Assembly: GCF_004331645.1 (NCBI RefSeq)
Contig: NZ_SJSK01000003.1
Span: forward strand, 682,301 to 746,300
DNA: 64,000 bases
Source of the DNA: Pedobacter frigiditerrae
Lineage (GTDB): Bacteria > Bacteroidota > Bacteroidia > Sphingobacteriales > Sphingobacteriaceae
Direction: 5' to 3'
Both the position numbers and the translations under genes were made by a program. The notes under the pieces are model-generated. The model saw only the letters and a program-made list of their open reading frames with translations, was not told where the DNA came from and ran no database searches. This document shows positions 18,391 through 27,165 of this stretch, piece by piece (within the stretch, counting starts at the first letter, position 1; each line of letters opens with the position of its first letter).

Positions 18391-18433
18391 AGAAAACCCT
18401 CTTGATGTAACATTTCATTTACAAAAAGAGGGT
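18391..18433 (-). terminator. Terminator of the DeoR/GlpR-type gene
   Basis: On the minus strand an 8-bp stem (18396-18403 with 18426-18433, ACCCTCTT/AAGAGGGT) encloses a second stem TGTAA/TTACA (18406-18410, 18419-18423) and is followed by TTTTC-TTTTTG. It lies 25 bases after the stop codon at 18459. Confidence 0.85.
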
Positions 18434-18458
18434 CAGAATATTATATAATTTTAAATCT

Positions 18459-19226
18459 TTAAACAATGGTAACTGTAACGCCCAAAGCTTCCAAATGATT
18501 GATGATTTGTTGTGAAACACCTTTGTCTGTTATAATGTGATCAATATCTTCCAGCCCACATATTTTTCCAAAACCTCGTTTTCCAAATTTTGTAGAATCT
18601 GCTAAAACAACTGTTTTCTGTGCAACATTAATCATTTTCTTATTTAGATGTGCCTCCATTGCATTTGTAGTAGTCAATCCATAATCTAAATCAATCCCAT
18701 CCACACCTAAGAACAGCGTATTGAAATAAAAATCCTGGAGCACTTGTTCTGCATAGGCACCCATTACAGAAGACGAGCTTTTACGTAATAAACCACCTAA
18801 TTGAATTACCTCAACAGCAGGCTCACTCATTAATTCTAATGCAATATTAAGCGCAGAAGTTACTACCGTTAAATTTAATCCTGACGGTATATTTCTTGCA
18901 AAATATAAGAGCGTTGTACCCGATGCCACAACAATAGAATCGTTCTCCTTTAGTAATTTAGCAGCAGAAGCACCTATTTTGTTCTTTTCGGTAGATTGTA
19001 TTTTTTCCTTTTCATTTACAGGCCTATCTACCGTATATGGATTATTAACTGTTGCTCCGCCGTGCGTCCTAAACAACAAGTTCTTCTCTTCCAGTAGCTT
19101 TAAATCTTTTCTAATGGTTACAGAAGACACTTTAAGCTCCTTACAAAGCTCCACAACATTTATATACTGGTCCTTTTGTATTCTATTAAGTATAAATTGA
19201 TGCCTTTCGGCTAAGTTCATCATCAT
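18459..19226 (-). CDS. glpR: DeoR/GlpR-family transcriptional regulator
   Basis: A 255-residue protein. Residues about 4-60 form a DeoR-type winged helix (RHQFILNRIQKD, LKVSSVTIRKDLKLLEE). Residues about 75-250 form the sugar-phosphate-sensing DeoRC domain (SIVVASGTTLLYFARNI, FLGVDGIDLDYGLTT, VVLADSTKFG). It is divergent from glpD-glpK-glpF, the usual position for the glycerol-3-phosphate-responsive repressor GlpR. The intergenic repeats at 19276-19368 are candidate operators. Three consecutive ATGs make the exact start uncertain by two codons. The DeoR family is certain; the glpR name rests on context. Confidence 0.85.
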   Translation of the reverse strand: MMMNLAERHQFILNRIQKDQYINVVELCKELKVSSVTIRKDLKLLEEKNLLFRTHGGATVNNPYTVDRPVNEKEKIQSTEKNKIGASAAKLLKENDSIVVASGTTLLYFARNIPSGLNLTVVTSALNIALELMSEPAVEVIQLGGLLRKSSSSVMGAYAEQVLQDFYFNTLFLGVDGIDLDYGLTTTNAMEAHLNKKMINVAQKTVVLADSTKFGKRGFGKICGLEDIDHIITDKGVSQQIINHLEALGVTVTIV

Positions 19227-19275
19227 GGTTTATATGGTCTGGTCCTGCAAAATAATAAATTAAACAAAAACTTAT

Positions 19276-19368
19276 TTCATTTATGTCAAATTAATATTTT
19301 TTTTTCATTTCATTTTATTATTTCGAAATGTATTACTTATACTTGCTTATTGTTTCGTTTTATTATTT
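19276..19368. promoter_or_regulatory. Candidate GlpR operators / glpD promoter region
   Basis: The 151-base gap between the divergent regulator and glpD holds a perfect 10-bp palindrome ATTTCGAAAT (19320-19329). It also holds a 16-base direct repeat with one mismatch, TTTC(A/G)TTTTATTATTT, at 19308-19323 and 19353-19368, and a related TTTCATTTATG from 19275. These are likely regulator sites governing both directions; assignment to GlpR is inferred. Confidence 0.5.
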
Positions 19369-19377
19369 TTATCATTA

Positions 19378-20970
19378 ATGCATAGAATACATAAATATCA
19401 ATTAACCGATCAATCAGGTTGGGACGTTATCATAATTGGTGGGGGTGCTACTGGATTAGGGACTGCTTTAGACTCAGCAAGCAGAGGCTTAAAAACTTTA
19501 TTAGTCGAACAGTCTGACTTTGCTAAAGGAACATCGAGCAGAAGTACCAAATTAGTGCATGGCGGTGTGCGCTACATGGCACAAGGCGATATTGGCCTGG
19601 TAAAACATGCATTAAGAGAAAGAGGTTTATTAGAATTAAATGCAAAACATCTCGTAAATAAAGAAGAATTCATCATCCCATGTTACGATTGGTTTTCTGT
19701 CATGAAATACTTAACAGGATTAACCCTTTATGATTGGCTTGCCGGGAAATATAGTTTCGGAAAGTCAAAGTTCTTATCAAAGAAAGAAACCCTTAGCTTA
19801 ATGCCTGGCATTAAAGATAAAGGTTTAAAAGGCGGCATTAGGTATTTTGATGGCAAATTTGATGATGCTAGACTAGCCATAAACATTGCACAAACAGCAA
19901 TAGAACAGGGAGCTACATTAATTAACTATATGAAGGTTACTAATTTGATAAAGAACAAAGATGAAGTAACTGGCGTTGAAATTGAAGACGCAATTACAAA
20001 AGATAAATTCAAGATTAACGGTAAGGTAGTTATTAATGCCACTGGTGTTTTTGTTGATGAAATCTTAAAAATGAATAACCCTGAGGCTAAAAAAATGGTT
20101 CGTCCAAGTCAAGGTGTTCATATCGTTTTACATAAAGAATTTTTAGATAGCAATTCTGCCTTAATGATTCCAAAAACATCTGATGGCCGTGTCTTATTTG
20201 CTGTGCCTTGGCATAACCATTTATTAGTGGGTACAACAGACACACCACTTAACGAACATAGCCTAGAGCCTAGGGCATTAAAGGAAGAAACTGATTTCAT
20301 CTTAAAAACAGCAGCTTCTTATTTTAAAACAAAACCTACTGAAAATGATATTTTAAGTGTTTTTTCTGGCTTAAGACCATTGGCAGCTCCTACTGATTCT
20401 AACGGAAGCAGCACGAAAGAGATCAGCAGAGATCATAAGTTAATAGTCTCTGCAAAAGGCTTAATTACCATTACTGGCGGAAAGTGGACTACATACAGAA
20501 GAATGGCAGAAGAAACTGTGGATTTAGCAATCAAGGAAGCTGGATTAAATGCTGCTGCATGCATTACTAAGGATTTAAAAATACATGGTTGCGTAACTTC
20601 ACATGATGAGAGTTATTTAAATATTTATGGTTCGGATAGAAAACATATCGAGTTGTTAATTAAGGAAAATCCGGGGTTTGGAGAGAAATTGCATCCAGAG
20701 TTTCCTCATACCGTAGCAGAGGTTGTTTGGTCCGTACGAAATGAAATGGCCGAAACTGTTGAAGATATTTTAAGTAGACGACTAAGAATGTTATTTATTG
20801 ATGCGCAGGCAGCAATTGAGATGAGCGAAAAAGTAGCTTCAATATTGGCATCAGAATTAGGGGCTGATAAAATTTGGGAAGAAAATCAAATAAAAATATT
20901 TAATACATTAGCTAAAGGATATATTTATCATATAGAAAAGAAAGAAAAACAAGCTGCTCTTGCTAGCTAA
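19378..20970 (+). CDS. glpD: Glycerol-3-phosphate dehydrogenase, FAD-dependent
   Basis: A 530-residue protein. The N-terminal FAD-binding Rossmann motif [16 protein letters not shown] is followed by the GlpD signature [17 protein letters not shown]. Central strands include [20 protein letters not shown] and the FAD motif [18 protein letters not shown]-terminal GlpD helical domain (residues about 410-520) is present. It oxidises glycerol-3-phosphate to dihydroxyacetone phosphate, passing electrons to the quinone pool from the inner face of the membrane. It is the first gene of glpD-glpK-glpF, 23 bases ahead of glpK, with operator-like repeats upstream. Confidence 0.95.
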   Translation: MHRIHKYQLTDQSGWDVIIIGGGATGLGTALDSASRGLKTLLVEQSDFAKGTSSRSTKLVHGGVRYMAQGDIGLVKHALRERGLLELNAKHLVNKEEFIIPCYDWFSVMKYLTGLTLYDWLAGKYSFGKSKFLSKKETLSLMPGIKDKGLKGGIRYFDGKFDDARLAINIAQTAIEQGATLINYMKVTNLIKNKDEVTGVEIEDAITKDKFKINGKVVINATGVFVDEILKMNNPEAKKMVRPSQGVHIVLHKEFLDSNSALMIPKTSDGRVLFAVPWHNHLLVGTTDTPLNEHSLEPRALKEETDFILKTAASYFKTKPTENDILSVFSGLRPLAAPTDSNGSSTKEISRDHKLIVSAKGLITITGGKWTTYRRMAEETVDLAIKEAGLNAAACITKDLKIHGCVTSHDESYLNIYGSDRKHIELLIKENPGFGEKLHPEFPHTVAEVVWSVRNEMAETVEDILSRRLRMLFIDAQAAIEMSEKVASILASELGADKIWEENQIKIFNTLAKGYIYHIEKKEKQAALAS

Positions 20971-20993
20971 AAAGCCTAACCAAATATAAACTT

Positions 20994-22484
20994 ATGAGCA
21001 ATTACATCTTATCTCTCGACCAAGGGACCACTAGTTCGAGGGCTATAGTTTTTAACCACAATGGTGAGATTGTTGCCATTGCACAAAAAGAATTCACTCA
21101 AATTTATCCAAAAGCAGGTTGGGTAGAACATGATCCATTAGAAATTTGGTCTACACAATTATCTGTAGCTGCAGAAGTTATCGTAAAAGCTGGCTTATCA
21201 GCTTCAGATATCAATTCTATTGGCATCACTAATCAAAGGGAAACAACTGTTGTTTGGGATAGAGAAACTGGTCAACCAATTCACAATGCCATTGTTTGGC
21301 AAGACAGACGTACGTCTAATTACTGCGATAGCATTAGAAAACAAGGTTTAGCTAAAAAGATTCAAGATAAAACAGGATTAATTATCGACTCTTATTTCTC
21401 TGCAACAAAAGCTAAATGGATATTAGAAAATGTTGAAGGTGCTAAAGAGAAGGCTGAAGCTGGAAAACTAGCTTTCGGAACAATTGACACCTGGTTAATC
21501 TGGAAATTGACAGGAGGAAAAACTCACGTTACAGATGTAAGCAATGCCTCGCGTACCATGATGTACAACATTCATGATCTAGCTTGGGATGAAGAATTAT
21601 TAGCACTTTTTGGTATTCCAAAATCAATGCTACCAGAAGTAAAATCATCAAGCGAAGTCTATGGAGAAACAGCTGGTAATATCTTAGCAGCTAAACTACC
21701 AATTGCCGGTATCGCCGGAGATCAACAATCTGCCTTATTCGGACAAATGTGTACTGAAATAGGAATGGTAAAAAACACCTATGGCACTGGTTGTTTCATG
21801 CTTATGAATATTGGCAAAACGCCTAAAATTTCTGTAAACAATTTATTAACTACCATCGCTTGGCAAATTAATGGCGAAACTCATTACGCACTAGAGGGAA
21901 GTATTTTTATTGGTGGCGCTGTTGTACAATGGCTCAGAGACGAATTAGGTATGATATCTAAATCTGCTGATGTAGAAACTTTAGCAGCTAAAGTAAAAGA
22001 TACTGAGGGCATTTATATTGTACCAGCATTTGCTGGATTAGGTGCACCACACTGGGATCAACACGCTCGTGGAACAATAACAGGATTAACCAGAGGAACA
22101 AATAAATCACACATTGCAAGAGCGGCATTAGAAAGTATTGCTTACCAAACAATGGATGTATTAAAAGCAATGGAAGCCGATGCTGGCGTTGGAATTGCAG
22201 AATTGAGGGTTGATGGTGGGGCAACAGCAAATAATCTGTTAATGCAGTTTCAAGCAGATTTATTAAATTGTAAAGTAATTAGACCAGAAGTTACCGAGGT
22301 TACAGCTATTGGCGCAGCTTATCTTGCCGGATTAGCTACTGGATTTTGGAATAGTGTTGATGAAATAAGGTCGCAATGGAAGATCGACAGAACTTTCGTA
22401 GCTGAAGAAGGAATAGATAACAAAGAACGGATTAAGGGTTGGAATAGAGCTGTAAAAGCTGCAAGAGTTAATGCAGAAGACTAG
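20994..22484 (+). CDS. glpK: Glycerol kinase
   Basis: A 496-residue protein of the FGGY kinase family with the usual length of about 500. It has the phosphate-binding [15 protein letters not shown] at the N-terminus, QTNQRET-like [14 protein letters not shown], the glycerol site [31 protein letters not shown] and the C-terminal signature [21 protein letters not shown]. It converts glycerol and ATP to glycerol-3-phosphate and ADP. It lies between glpD and glpF in one transcription unit and supplies the GlpD substrate from glycerol entering through GlpF. Confidence 0.97.
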   Translation: MSNYILSLDQGTTSSRAIVFNHNGEIVAIAQKEFTQIYPKAGWVEHDPLEIWSTQLSVAAEVIVKAGLSASDINSIGITNQRETTVVWDRETGQPIHNAIVWQDRRTSNYCDSIRKQGLAKKIQDKTGLIIDSYFSATKAKWILENVEGAKEKAEAGKLAFGTIDTWLIWKLTGGKTHVTDVSNASRTMMYNIHDLAWDEELLALFGIPKSMLPEVKSSSEVYGETAGNILAAKLPIAGIAGDQQSALFGQMCTEIGMVKNTYGTGCFMLMNIGKTPKISVNNLLTTIAWQINGETHYALEGSIFIGGAVVQWLRDELGMISKSADVETLAAKVKDTEGIYIVPAFAGLGAPHWDQHARGTITGLTRGTNKSHIARAALESIAYQTMDVLKAMEADAGVGIAELRVDGGATANNLLMQFQADLLNCKVIRPEVTEVTAIGAAYLAGLATGFWNSVDEIRSQWKIDRTFVAEEGIDNKERIKGWNRAVKAARVNAED

Positions 22485-22536
22485 TCCAGTTTACAATTAA
22501 CCAATTTATCAATTCAAACGATTAACCAATAATAAA

Positions 22537-23271
22537 ATGAATGTATATCTAGCAGAATTTATCGGTACAGGCTTAATGATCTTGCTTGGTAATGGTGTGG
22601 TGGCTAATGTTGTGCTAAAAGATACCAAGGGAAATAACAGTGGCTGGATTGTAATTACTACAGCCTGGGCATTAGCTGTTTTTGTTGGCGTTGTAGTTGC
22701 GGGTCCGTACAGTGGCGCTCATTTAAACCCAATTGTAAGTTTAGGTCTAGCAATTGCACATAAATTTGATTGGGCCTTATTACCTGGTTATGCAGCTGCT
22801 CAACTTGTAGGCGCAATGACAGGGTCCCTTTTAGTTTGGTTGATCTATAAAGATCATTTTGATGCAACCGAAGATCAAGGATTAAAGGCAGCACCTTTTG
22901 CAACAGGTCCAGCTATTCGCAATAATGTATCTAATTTGCTATCAGAAATTGTAGGAACCTTTGTACTAATATTTGTTATTTTTTACCTTACCAGCGCAAC
23001 CATGGGCACAAAAGAAAGCCCTACCCCATTTGGTTTAGGTTCCTTAGGTGCTTTGCCTGTAGCCTTTTTAGTATGGGTTATTGGCTTAGCTTTAGGCGGC
23101 ACAACAGGTTATGCCATTAACCCAGTTCGTGATTTAGGCCCAAGAATTATTCACGCAATTATACCAATGAAAGGAAAAGGAAGCAGTGGTTGGGATTATG
23201 CTTGGATTCCTATCTTAGGTCCAATTATTGGCTCTTCTTTAGCGGCATTGTTATTCTTAGCCATATCATAA
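22537..23271 (+). CDS. glpF: Glycerol facilitator (aquaglyceroporin) with altered NPA motifs
   Basis: A 244-residue, six-helix MIP-family channel with two half-helix loops. Loop B reads GAHLNPIVSLG and loop E reads YAINPVRDLGPRI, so both canonical Asn-Pro-Ala motifs have a substituted third residue (Ile and Val). The selectivity-filter Arg after the second motif and the glyceroporin Asp (RDLGPR) are kept, as is the long GlpF-type loop. It should let glycerol diffuse across the inner membrane. It is the third gene of the glp operon, 52 bases after glpK, and a strong terminator follows. Confidence 0.92.
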   Translation: MNVYLAEFIGTGLMILLGNGVVANVVLKDTKGNNSGWIVITTAWALAVFVGVVVAGPYSGAHLNPIVSLGLAIAHKFDWALLPGYAAAQLVGAMTGSLLVWLIYKDHFDATEDQGLKAAPFATGPAIRNNVSNLLSEIVGTFVLIFVIFYLTSATMGTKESPTPFGLGSLGALPVAFLVWVIGLALGGTTGYAINPVRDLGPRIIHAIIPMKGKGSSGWDYAWIPILGPIIGSSLAALLFLAIS

Positions 23272-23295
23272 TTCAATCTTAAAAATATAAACTGA

Positions 23296-23330
23296 AAAGC
23301 CCCGATTATTATCGGGGCTTTCTTATTTTT
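23296..23330 (+). terminator. Terminator of the glpDKF operon
   Basis: A perfect 11-bp stem (AAAGCCCCGAT at 23296-23306, ATCGGGGCTTT at 23311-23321) with a 4-base loop is followed by TCTTATTTTT. Its tail overlaps the bioF promoter box. Confidence 0.92.
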
Positions 23331-23331
23331 G
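23324..23331 (+). promoter_or_regulatory. bioF -7 promoter box adjoining the start codon
   Basis: TATTTTTG matches the Bacteroidota -7 consensus TAnnTTTG. Only six bases separate it from the bioF ATG at 23338, so transcription may start at or within a few bases of the ATG. No clear -33 TTG is visible. Confidence 0.4.
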
Positions 23332-23337
23332 AACCCA

Positions 23338-24462
23338 ATGGAAAAAGCAGAATCTTTTCTTCAACAAAAGCTAGATGAAAGAACTGAGAATGGGTTGTTA
23401 AGGAAACTGACAAACACCTCTCTCCCATTCGATTTTTGCTCAAATGACTATCTAGGTCTTGCCCAATCAGCAGAACTAAAATCTTTAATAGAAGAACAAA
23501 GCCAACAAATTAAGCCATTTAAAAATGGTTCCGGTGGCTCTAGGCTTTTAAGTGGAAACCATCCTTATGTTGAAGAAACTGAAAAATTCATTGCAAATTT
23601 CCATAGCGCACCTGCTGGACTAATTTTTAATTCTGGTTATGACGCTAATGTTGGTTTACTTTCTTCCATCCCACAACGCGGAGATACCATTATTACCGAC
23701 GAAATTATTCACGCAAGTTTAATAGATGGTGCAAGATTAAGTTACGCAGAGCGATTTAAATTCAAACATAATGACCTAAATGATCTAGAACAAAAGCTAA
23801 AATCCGCCAAAGGCATAATCTATGTAGTAATAGAGAGTGTTTATTCTATGGATGGCGACCTAGCAAAACTTAAAGAAATTGGCGAGTTATGCAAAAAGCA
23901 TCAAGCTAACTTAATTGTAGATGAAGCTCATGCAACTGGGATTTTTGGAGATAAAGGAAAAGGACTAGTTAATCAATTAGGCCAAGAAAGTGATGTTTTT
24001 GCCAGGGTAATTACTTTTGGAAAAGCAATAGGCACTCATGGGGCAATTATTTTAGGGAGTAAGAACCTCCGCAATTACCTCATTAACTTTGCCCGTTCCT
24101 TTATTTATACAACCGCAGCTCCCTTACACAACATTGTTGCAGTAAACTGTGCTTATCAATTATTGGATAAAGGAAATTGTCAAACTGAAATAAGGCAAAA
24201 GATAGACCTTTACAATAGCTTAATCAAAGAGTTAAAACTACCAAGAATTCAAAGCAATAGCGTTATCCAAACTATTTTATTTGACAACGGCGAAACAACT
24301 AAAAATGCTGCTAAGGCATTACAAGCTAAAGGATTCGATGTGAAAGCCATTCTCAGTCCAACTGTAGCGGCAGGAAAAGAAAGGTTAAGAATATGTTTAC
24401 ATAGCTATAACGCCGACAAAGAAATTAGTGAGTTAGTTGATCATTTAAAAGCATTTCAATAA
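23338..24462 (+). CDS. bioF: 8-amino-7-oxononanoate synthase
   Basis: A 374-residue alpha-oxoamine synthase. The ATG at 23338 is preferred to the TTG nine bases upstream. It has FDFCSNDYLGLA, the Gly-rich GSGGSRLLSGNHP, the PLP-contacting VDEAHATG (Asp195, His198) and the Schiff-base Lys229 in ITFGKAIGTHG. It condenses pimeloyl-thioester with alanine to give 8-amino-7-oxononanoate in biotin synthesis. Its stop overlaps the bioD start (TAATG). The paralog glycine C-acetyltransferase is less likely because of the bioD neighbour. bioA and bioB are not in the window. Confidence 0.88.
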   Translation: MEKAESFLQQKLDERTENGLLRKLTNTSLPFDFCSNDYLGLAQSAELKSLIEEQSQQIKPFKNGSGGSRLLSGNHPYVEETEKFIANFHSAPAGLIFNSGYDANVGLLSSIPQRGDTIITDEIIHASLIDGARLSYAERFKFKHNDLNDLEQKLKSAKGIIYVVIESVYSMDGDLAKLKEIGELCKKHQANLIVDEAHATGIFGDKGKGLVNQLGQESDVFARVITFGKAIGTHGAIILGSKNLRNYLINFARSFIYTTAAPLHNIVAVNCAYQLLDKGNCQTEIRQKIDLYNSLIKELKLPRIQSNSVIQTILFDNGETTKNAAKALQAKGFDVKAILSPTVAAGKERLRICLHSYNADKEISELVDHLKAFQ

Positions 24463-25076
24463 TGGCGCAAAAATATTTTATAACTGGAATTGGAACTGGA
24501 ATTGGCAAAACGATTGTTAGCGCTATTTTAATCGAAAAGCTAAACGCAGATTATTGGAAACCAATTCAATCTGGCGACTTATCACAAAGCGATAGTTTAG
24601 CCATTGAAAGTTTAATTAGTAATGAGAAAACAAAGATTCATCCAGAAACTTATCGTTTAAACAATCCACTTTCTCCGCATTTGTCGGCTAAATTAGATGG
24701 GATTGAGATAGCGCTTAATCAATTTATATTGCCAGATACCGATAACAACTTAATTGTTGAAGGTGCTGGAGGTTTAATGGTACCACTAAATAACAAAGAA
24801 CTTATTTTAGATTTAATTAAATACCTAAACCTCGAAGTGATTTTAATTTCGCAAAACTATTTAGGAAGCATCAACCATACACTACTAACCATCAACACCT
24901 TAAGGCAACATAACATTTGCATCAAAGGAATTATATTTAATGGGGAAGCTAACTCTGAAAGTGAAAGTTACATTTTGAATTATACTCAAATCAATCATCT
25001 AGGAAATATTCCAACCCTTAAAAATTTAGACAAAACAAGCATCATTGAAGCTGGAAAAAGTATAGATCTTATATAG
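24462..25076 (+). CDS. bioD: Dethiobiotin synthetase
   Basis: A 204-residue protein. The N-terminal P-loop ITGIGTGIGKT has Lys16 and Thr17. The BioD substrate motif YWKPIQSGD and the central IVEGAGGLMVPL are present. It closes the ureido ring of 7,8-diaminononanoate with CO2 and ATP. Length matches the family (about 200-230). Its ATG shares one base with the bioF stop, so the two are translationally coupled. Confidence 0.93.
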   Translation: MAQKYFITGIGTGIGKTIVSAILIEKLNADYWKPIQSGDLSQSDSLAIESLISNEKTKIHPETYRLNNPLSPHLSAKLDGIEIALNQFILPDTDNNLIVEGAGGLMVPLNNKELILDLIKYLNLEVILISQNYLGSINHTLLTINTLRQHNICIKGIIFNGEANSESESYILNYTQINHLGNIPTLKNLDKTSIIEAGKSIDLI

Positions 25077-25113
25077 GAATTTTAGTTATTCTCCTATTAT
25101 GCTTATCGTTTTT

Positions 25114-25189
25114 ACCATATAAGAAATATAAGAGTGTTTAAGATTCTAATTAACTATTGACTTATATTTACTTAAATGCCTTATATGGT
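25114..25189. repeat. Nested inverted repeat with possible pseudoknot
   Basis: An outer perfect 10-bp inverted repeat (ACCATATAAG at 25114-25123, CTTATATGGT at 25180-25189) directly encloses an inner 9-bp one (AAATATAAG at 25124-25132, CTTATATTT at 25161-25169). A hairpin-loop segment TTTAAG (25137-25142) can pair with CTTAAA (25171-25176) in the 3' bulge. It lies between bioD and the DUF2071 gene, 40 bases before the latter's ATG. It could be a structured 5' leader, nested protein sites or a tiny MITE-like remnant. Confidence 0.5.
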
Positions 25190-25229
25190 GAAGCAATTTA
25201 ATAACATAAAAGCTAATAATAGTTTCTGA

Positions 25230-25967
25230 ATGTCATTTCTTAAAAACCATCCATTTGCAGTAGAAGCTCATTTCAAAAGTACAATTGTACTTACTTATGC
25301 TTTACCAAAAACGCAATTGGAAAGTTTACTTCCTAGCTGTTTAACACTCGACACTCATAACGATGAATGGGCTTTTATTGCAATTGCTTTGGTTCAAACA
25401 GAAAATCTACGACCAAAAGGATTTCCAAATTTTATGGGCAATGATTTCTTTTTGGCAGGTTATAGAATTTTTGTTCGTTACACCACTAACGAAGGCAAAA
25501 GACTAAGAGGTTTATACATTCTCAAATCTGAAACCGATAAAAAGAAAATGATCTTTTTTGGCAATATATTTACCCATTACAATTACACCACCACAGATAT
25601 TAAATTAGCAGAAACTGCCGAAAATGTATATATCAATTCAAATAAATCTGGTTTAGCAATAGAACTAAAGAAAAATGAAAATGCAGAGCTGCCAAAAGGC
25701 AGTGTCTTTGAAGACTGGAAAACCGCAAGGAGATTTGCGGGCCCACTCCCATTTACCTTTACATATAACGAGTTAAACAATGAAGTAACCATCATAGAAG
25801 GTGTTCGTCAAAACTGGATTCCCAAACCAATTGAAGTGTTAAAAGCAGAAGTTGGTTTTATTAAACAAGATAATTTTAAAGGAGCAATGCTAGCTAATGC
25901 TTTTATCAATGAAGACATTCCTTATCACTGGAAAAAGGGCAGAACTGAAATATGGAAAGGCATTTAA
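25230..25967 (+). CDS. DUF2071 family protein (YqjF-like)
   Basis: A 245-residue soluble protein of the DUF2071/YqjF-like family, which is distantly related to acetoacetate decarboxylase-like folds. Family landmarks are the N-terminal FAVEAHFKSTIVLTYALP with PTS-like LESLLPSCLTLD, the central FLAGYRIFVRY and LRGLYILKSETD, and the later WKTARRFAGPLPFTF. The biochemical role is unknown. Its last 16 bases overlap the next gene, so the two are probably co-translated. Confidence 0.75.
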   Translation: MSFLKNHPFAVEAHFKSTIVLTYALPKTQLESLLPSCLTLDTHNDEWAFIAIALVQTENLRPKGFPNFMGNDFFLAGYRIFVRYTTNEGKRLRGLYILKSETDKKKMIFFGNIFTHYNYTTTDIKLAETAENVYINSNKSGLAIELKKNENAELPKGSVFEDWKTARRFAGPLPFTFTYNELNNEVTIIEGVRQNWIPKPIEVLKAEVGFIKQDNFKGAMLANAFINEDIPYHWKKGRTEIWKGI

Positions 25968-26701
25968 GAAAACCGTTTCAAGGAGTTTTAAATATCGTCA
26001 GGTTTAACTGGCATTTTTATATTTTAGCTTTCTTTTTAATTACTTGCTTATTCGCAATAACAATTTTATGCTCAGGTCAATTGAACTGGATATGCTATTT
26101 AATTATCATTGGCATTATATTAGGCACAACATTATCATTAATTGCTTCTTATTACATATATGATGTTTCTAATTTATACAGCTTAAAATGGCTTGATGAT
26201 GTAGAAATTAAACAAGAAAATCACTTATTAAACATTAACGCAGGGTTTGACGAAACAAGTTATTTGTTAAAACGCAAATATGTTAGCTCTAACTTAACAG
26301 TAATGGATTTTTATAATCCTGCAAAACATACAGAAGTTTCCATCGAAAGGGCAAGAAAAGCATATCCGCCATATCCTGGAACTTTGGCAATTGAAACATC
26401 AAATATCGGAGTACCTACAAAAAGTATTGATTGCGCATTTGTGATTTTAGCAGCACATGAAATTAGGGATAAGCAAGAACAAATTATCTTCTTTAAACAA
26501 ATCAAGAAATCTTTAAAGGATGATGGAAAAGTTATTGTCGTAGAACACAATAGAGATATTTATAATTTTTTGGTTTATAACCTTGGTTGTTTTCATTTTT
26601 TTAATCCAAGGAGATGGAAAGATGTTTTTAAAAAATCAGGGTTACAGTTAACACAAACAAAGAAAATTACACCTTTTATAAATGTTTATTATTTAACTTA
26701 A
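25952..26701 (+). CDS. Membrane-anchored SAM-dependent methyltransferase-like protein
   Basis: A 249-residue protein. Two hydrophobic helices (residues about 22-68: FYILAFFLITCLFAITIL and YLIIIGIILGTTLSLIASYYI) precede a class I methyltransferase-like domain. In that domain VMDFYNP could hold motif I, and IDCAFVILAAHEIRD with DDGKVIVVEH resembles motifs IV-V of Methyltransf_11. The glycine-rich SAM loop is not canonical. The reading frame overlaps the DUF2071 gene by 16 bases. The substrate is unknown; a membrane-located lipid or quinone-like target would suit the topology. Confidence 0.65.
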   Translation: MERHLRKPFQGVLNIVRFNWHFYILAFFLITCLFAITILCSGQLNWICYLIIIGIILGTTLSLIASYYIYDVSNLYSLKWLDDVEIKQENHLLNINAGFDETSYLLKRKYVSSNLTVMDFYNPAKHTEVSIERARKAYPPYPGTLAIETSNIGVPTKSIDCAFVILAAHEIRDKQEQIIFFKQIKKSLKDDGKVIVVEHNRDIYNFLVYNLGCFHFFNPRRWKDVFKKSGLQLTQTKKITPFINVYYLT

Positions 26702-26760
26702 AGATTAGCTTCGCTGAACCCTTCGCGGTTCTTAGACAAGCTCAGAATGACAATACAATA
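26702..26760. repeat. Dispersed intergenic repeat fragment
   Basis: The 59-base gap contains GACAAGCTCAGAATGACA (from 26735). Its reverse complement is similar to the element at 27236-27256 (GATGCTGAGCCTGTCGAAGG). This looks like a short dispersed repeat common to intergenic DNA of this lineage. Confidence 0.5.
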
Positions 26761-27165
26761 ATGGAATTACACCTTGAAATAGTCGGCTTTATCTTAATTG
26801 TATTGGCATTTATTCATATTATTTTCCCTAGATACTTTGCTTGGAAAGAACAGTTAAAATCGCTTACATTAATTAACAAACAATTAATGTACGTGCATAC
26901 ATTTTTCATTGCTGTTACCACTTTATTAATGGGAGTTCTATGTATGTTGTGTGCTAAGGATTTAACAACAACACTATTTGGACAAAAAATAGCTTTTGGC
27001 TTGGCACTTTTTTGGGGAATGCGATTATTCTTTCAATTCTTCGTTTACTCAAAAGATTTATGGAAGGGCAAAAGATTAGAAACTTGGATACACACCCTAT
27101 TTTCAATTCTTTGGTTTTACATAAGTTTGGTTTTTAGCTTAGTTGCTTTGAACCTTAGCTTTTAG
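26761..27165 (+). CDS. Small four-helix membrane protein, unknown
   Basis: A 134-residue protein with four predicted transmembrane helices, at about residues 5-22, 44-64, 74-93 and 109-132. A basic loop (KDLWKGKRLE) precedes the last helix. No family motif was recognised. It starts 59 bases after the methyltransferase-like gene and may be co-transcribed, although the spacer carries a repeat. Conserved-looking composition and a clean ATG support it being real. Confidence 0.6.
   Translation: MELHLEIVGFILIVLAFIHIIFPRYFAWKEQLKSLTLINKQLMYVHTFFIAVTTLLMGVLCMLCAKDLTTTLFGQKIAFGLALFWGMRLFFQFFVYSKDLWKGKRLETWIHTLFSILWFYISLVFSLVALNLSF

Noticed and set aside
18185..18418. 77-codon open frame on the minus strand
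   Set aside because: Low-complexity AT-driven translation, overlaps the hairpin terminator of the DeoR-type gene, and has no family resemblance.
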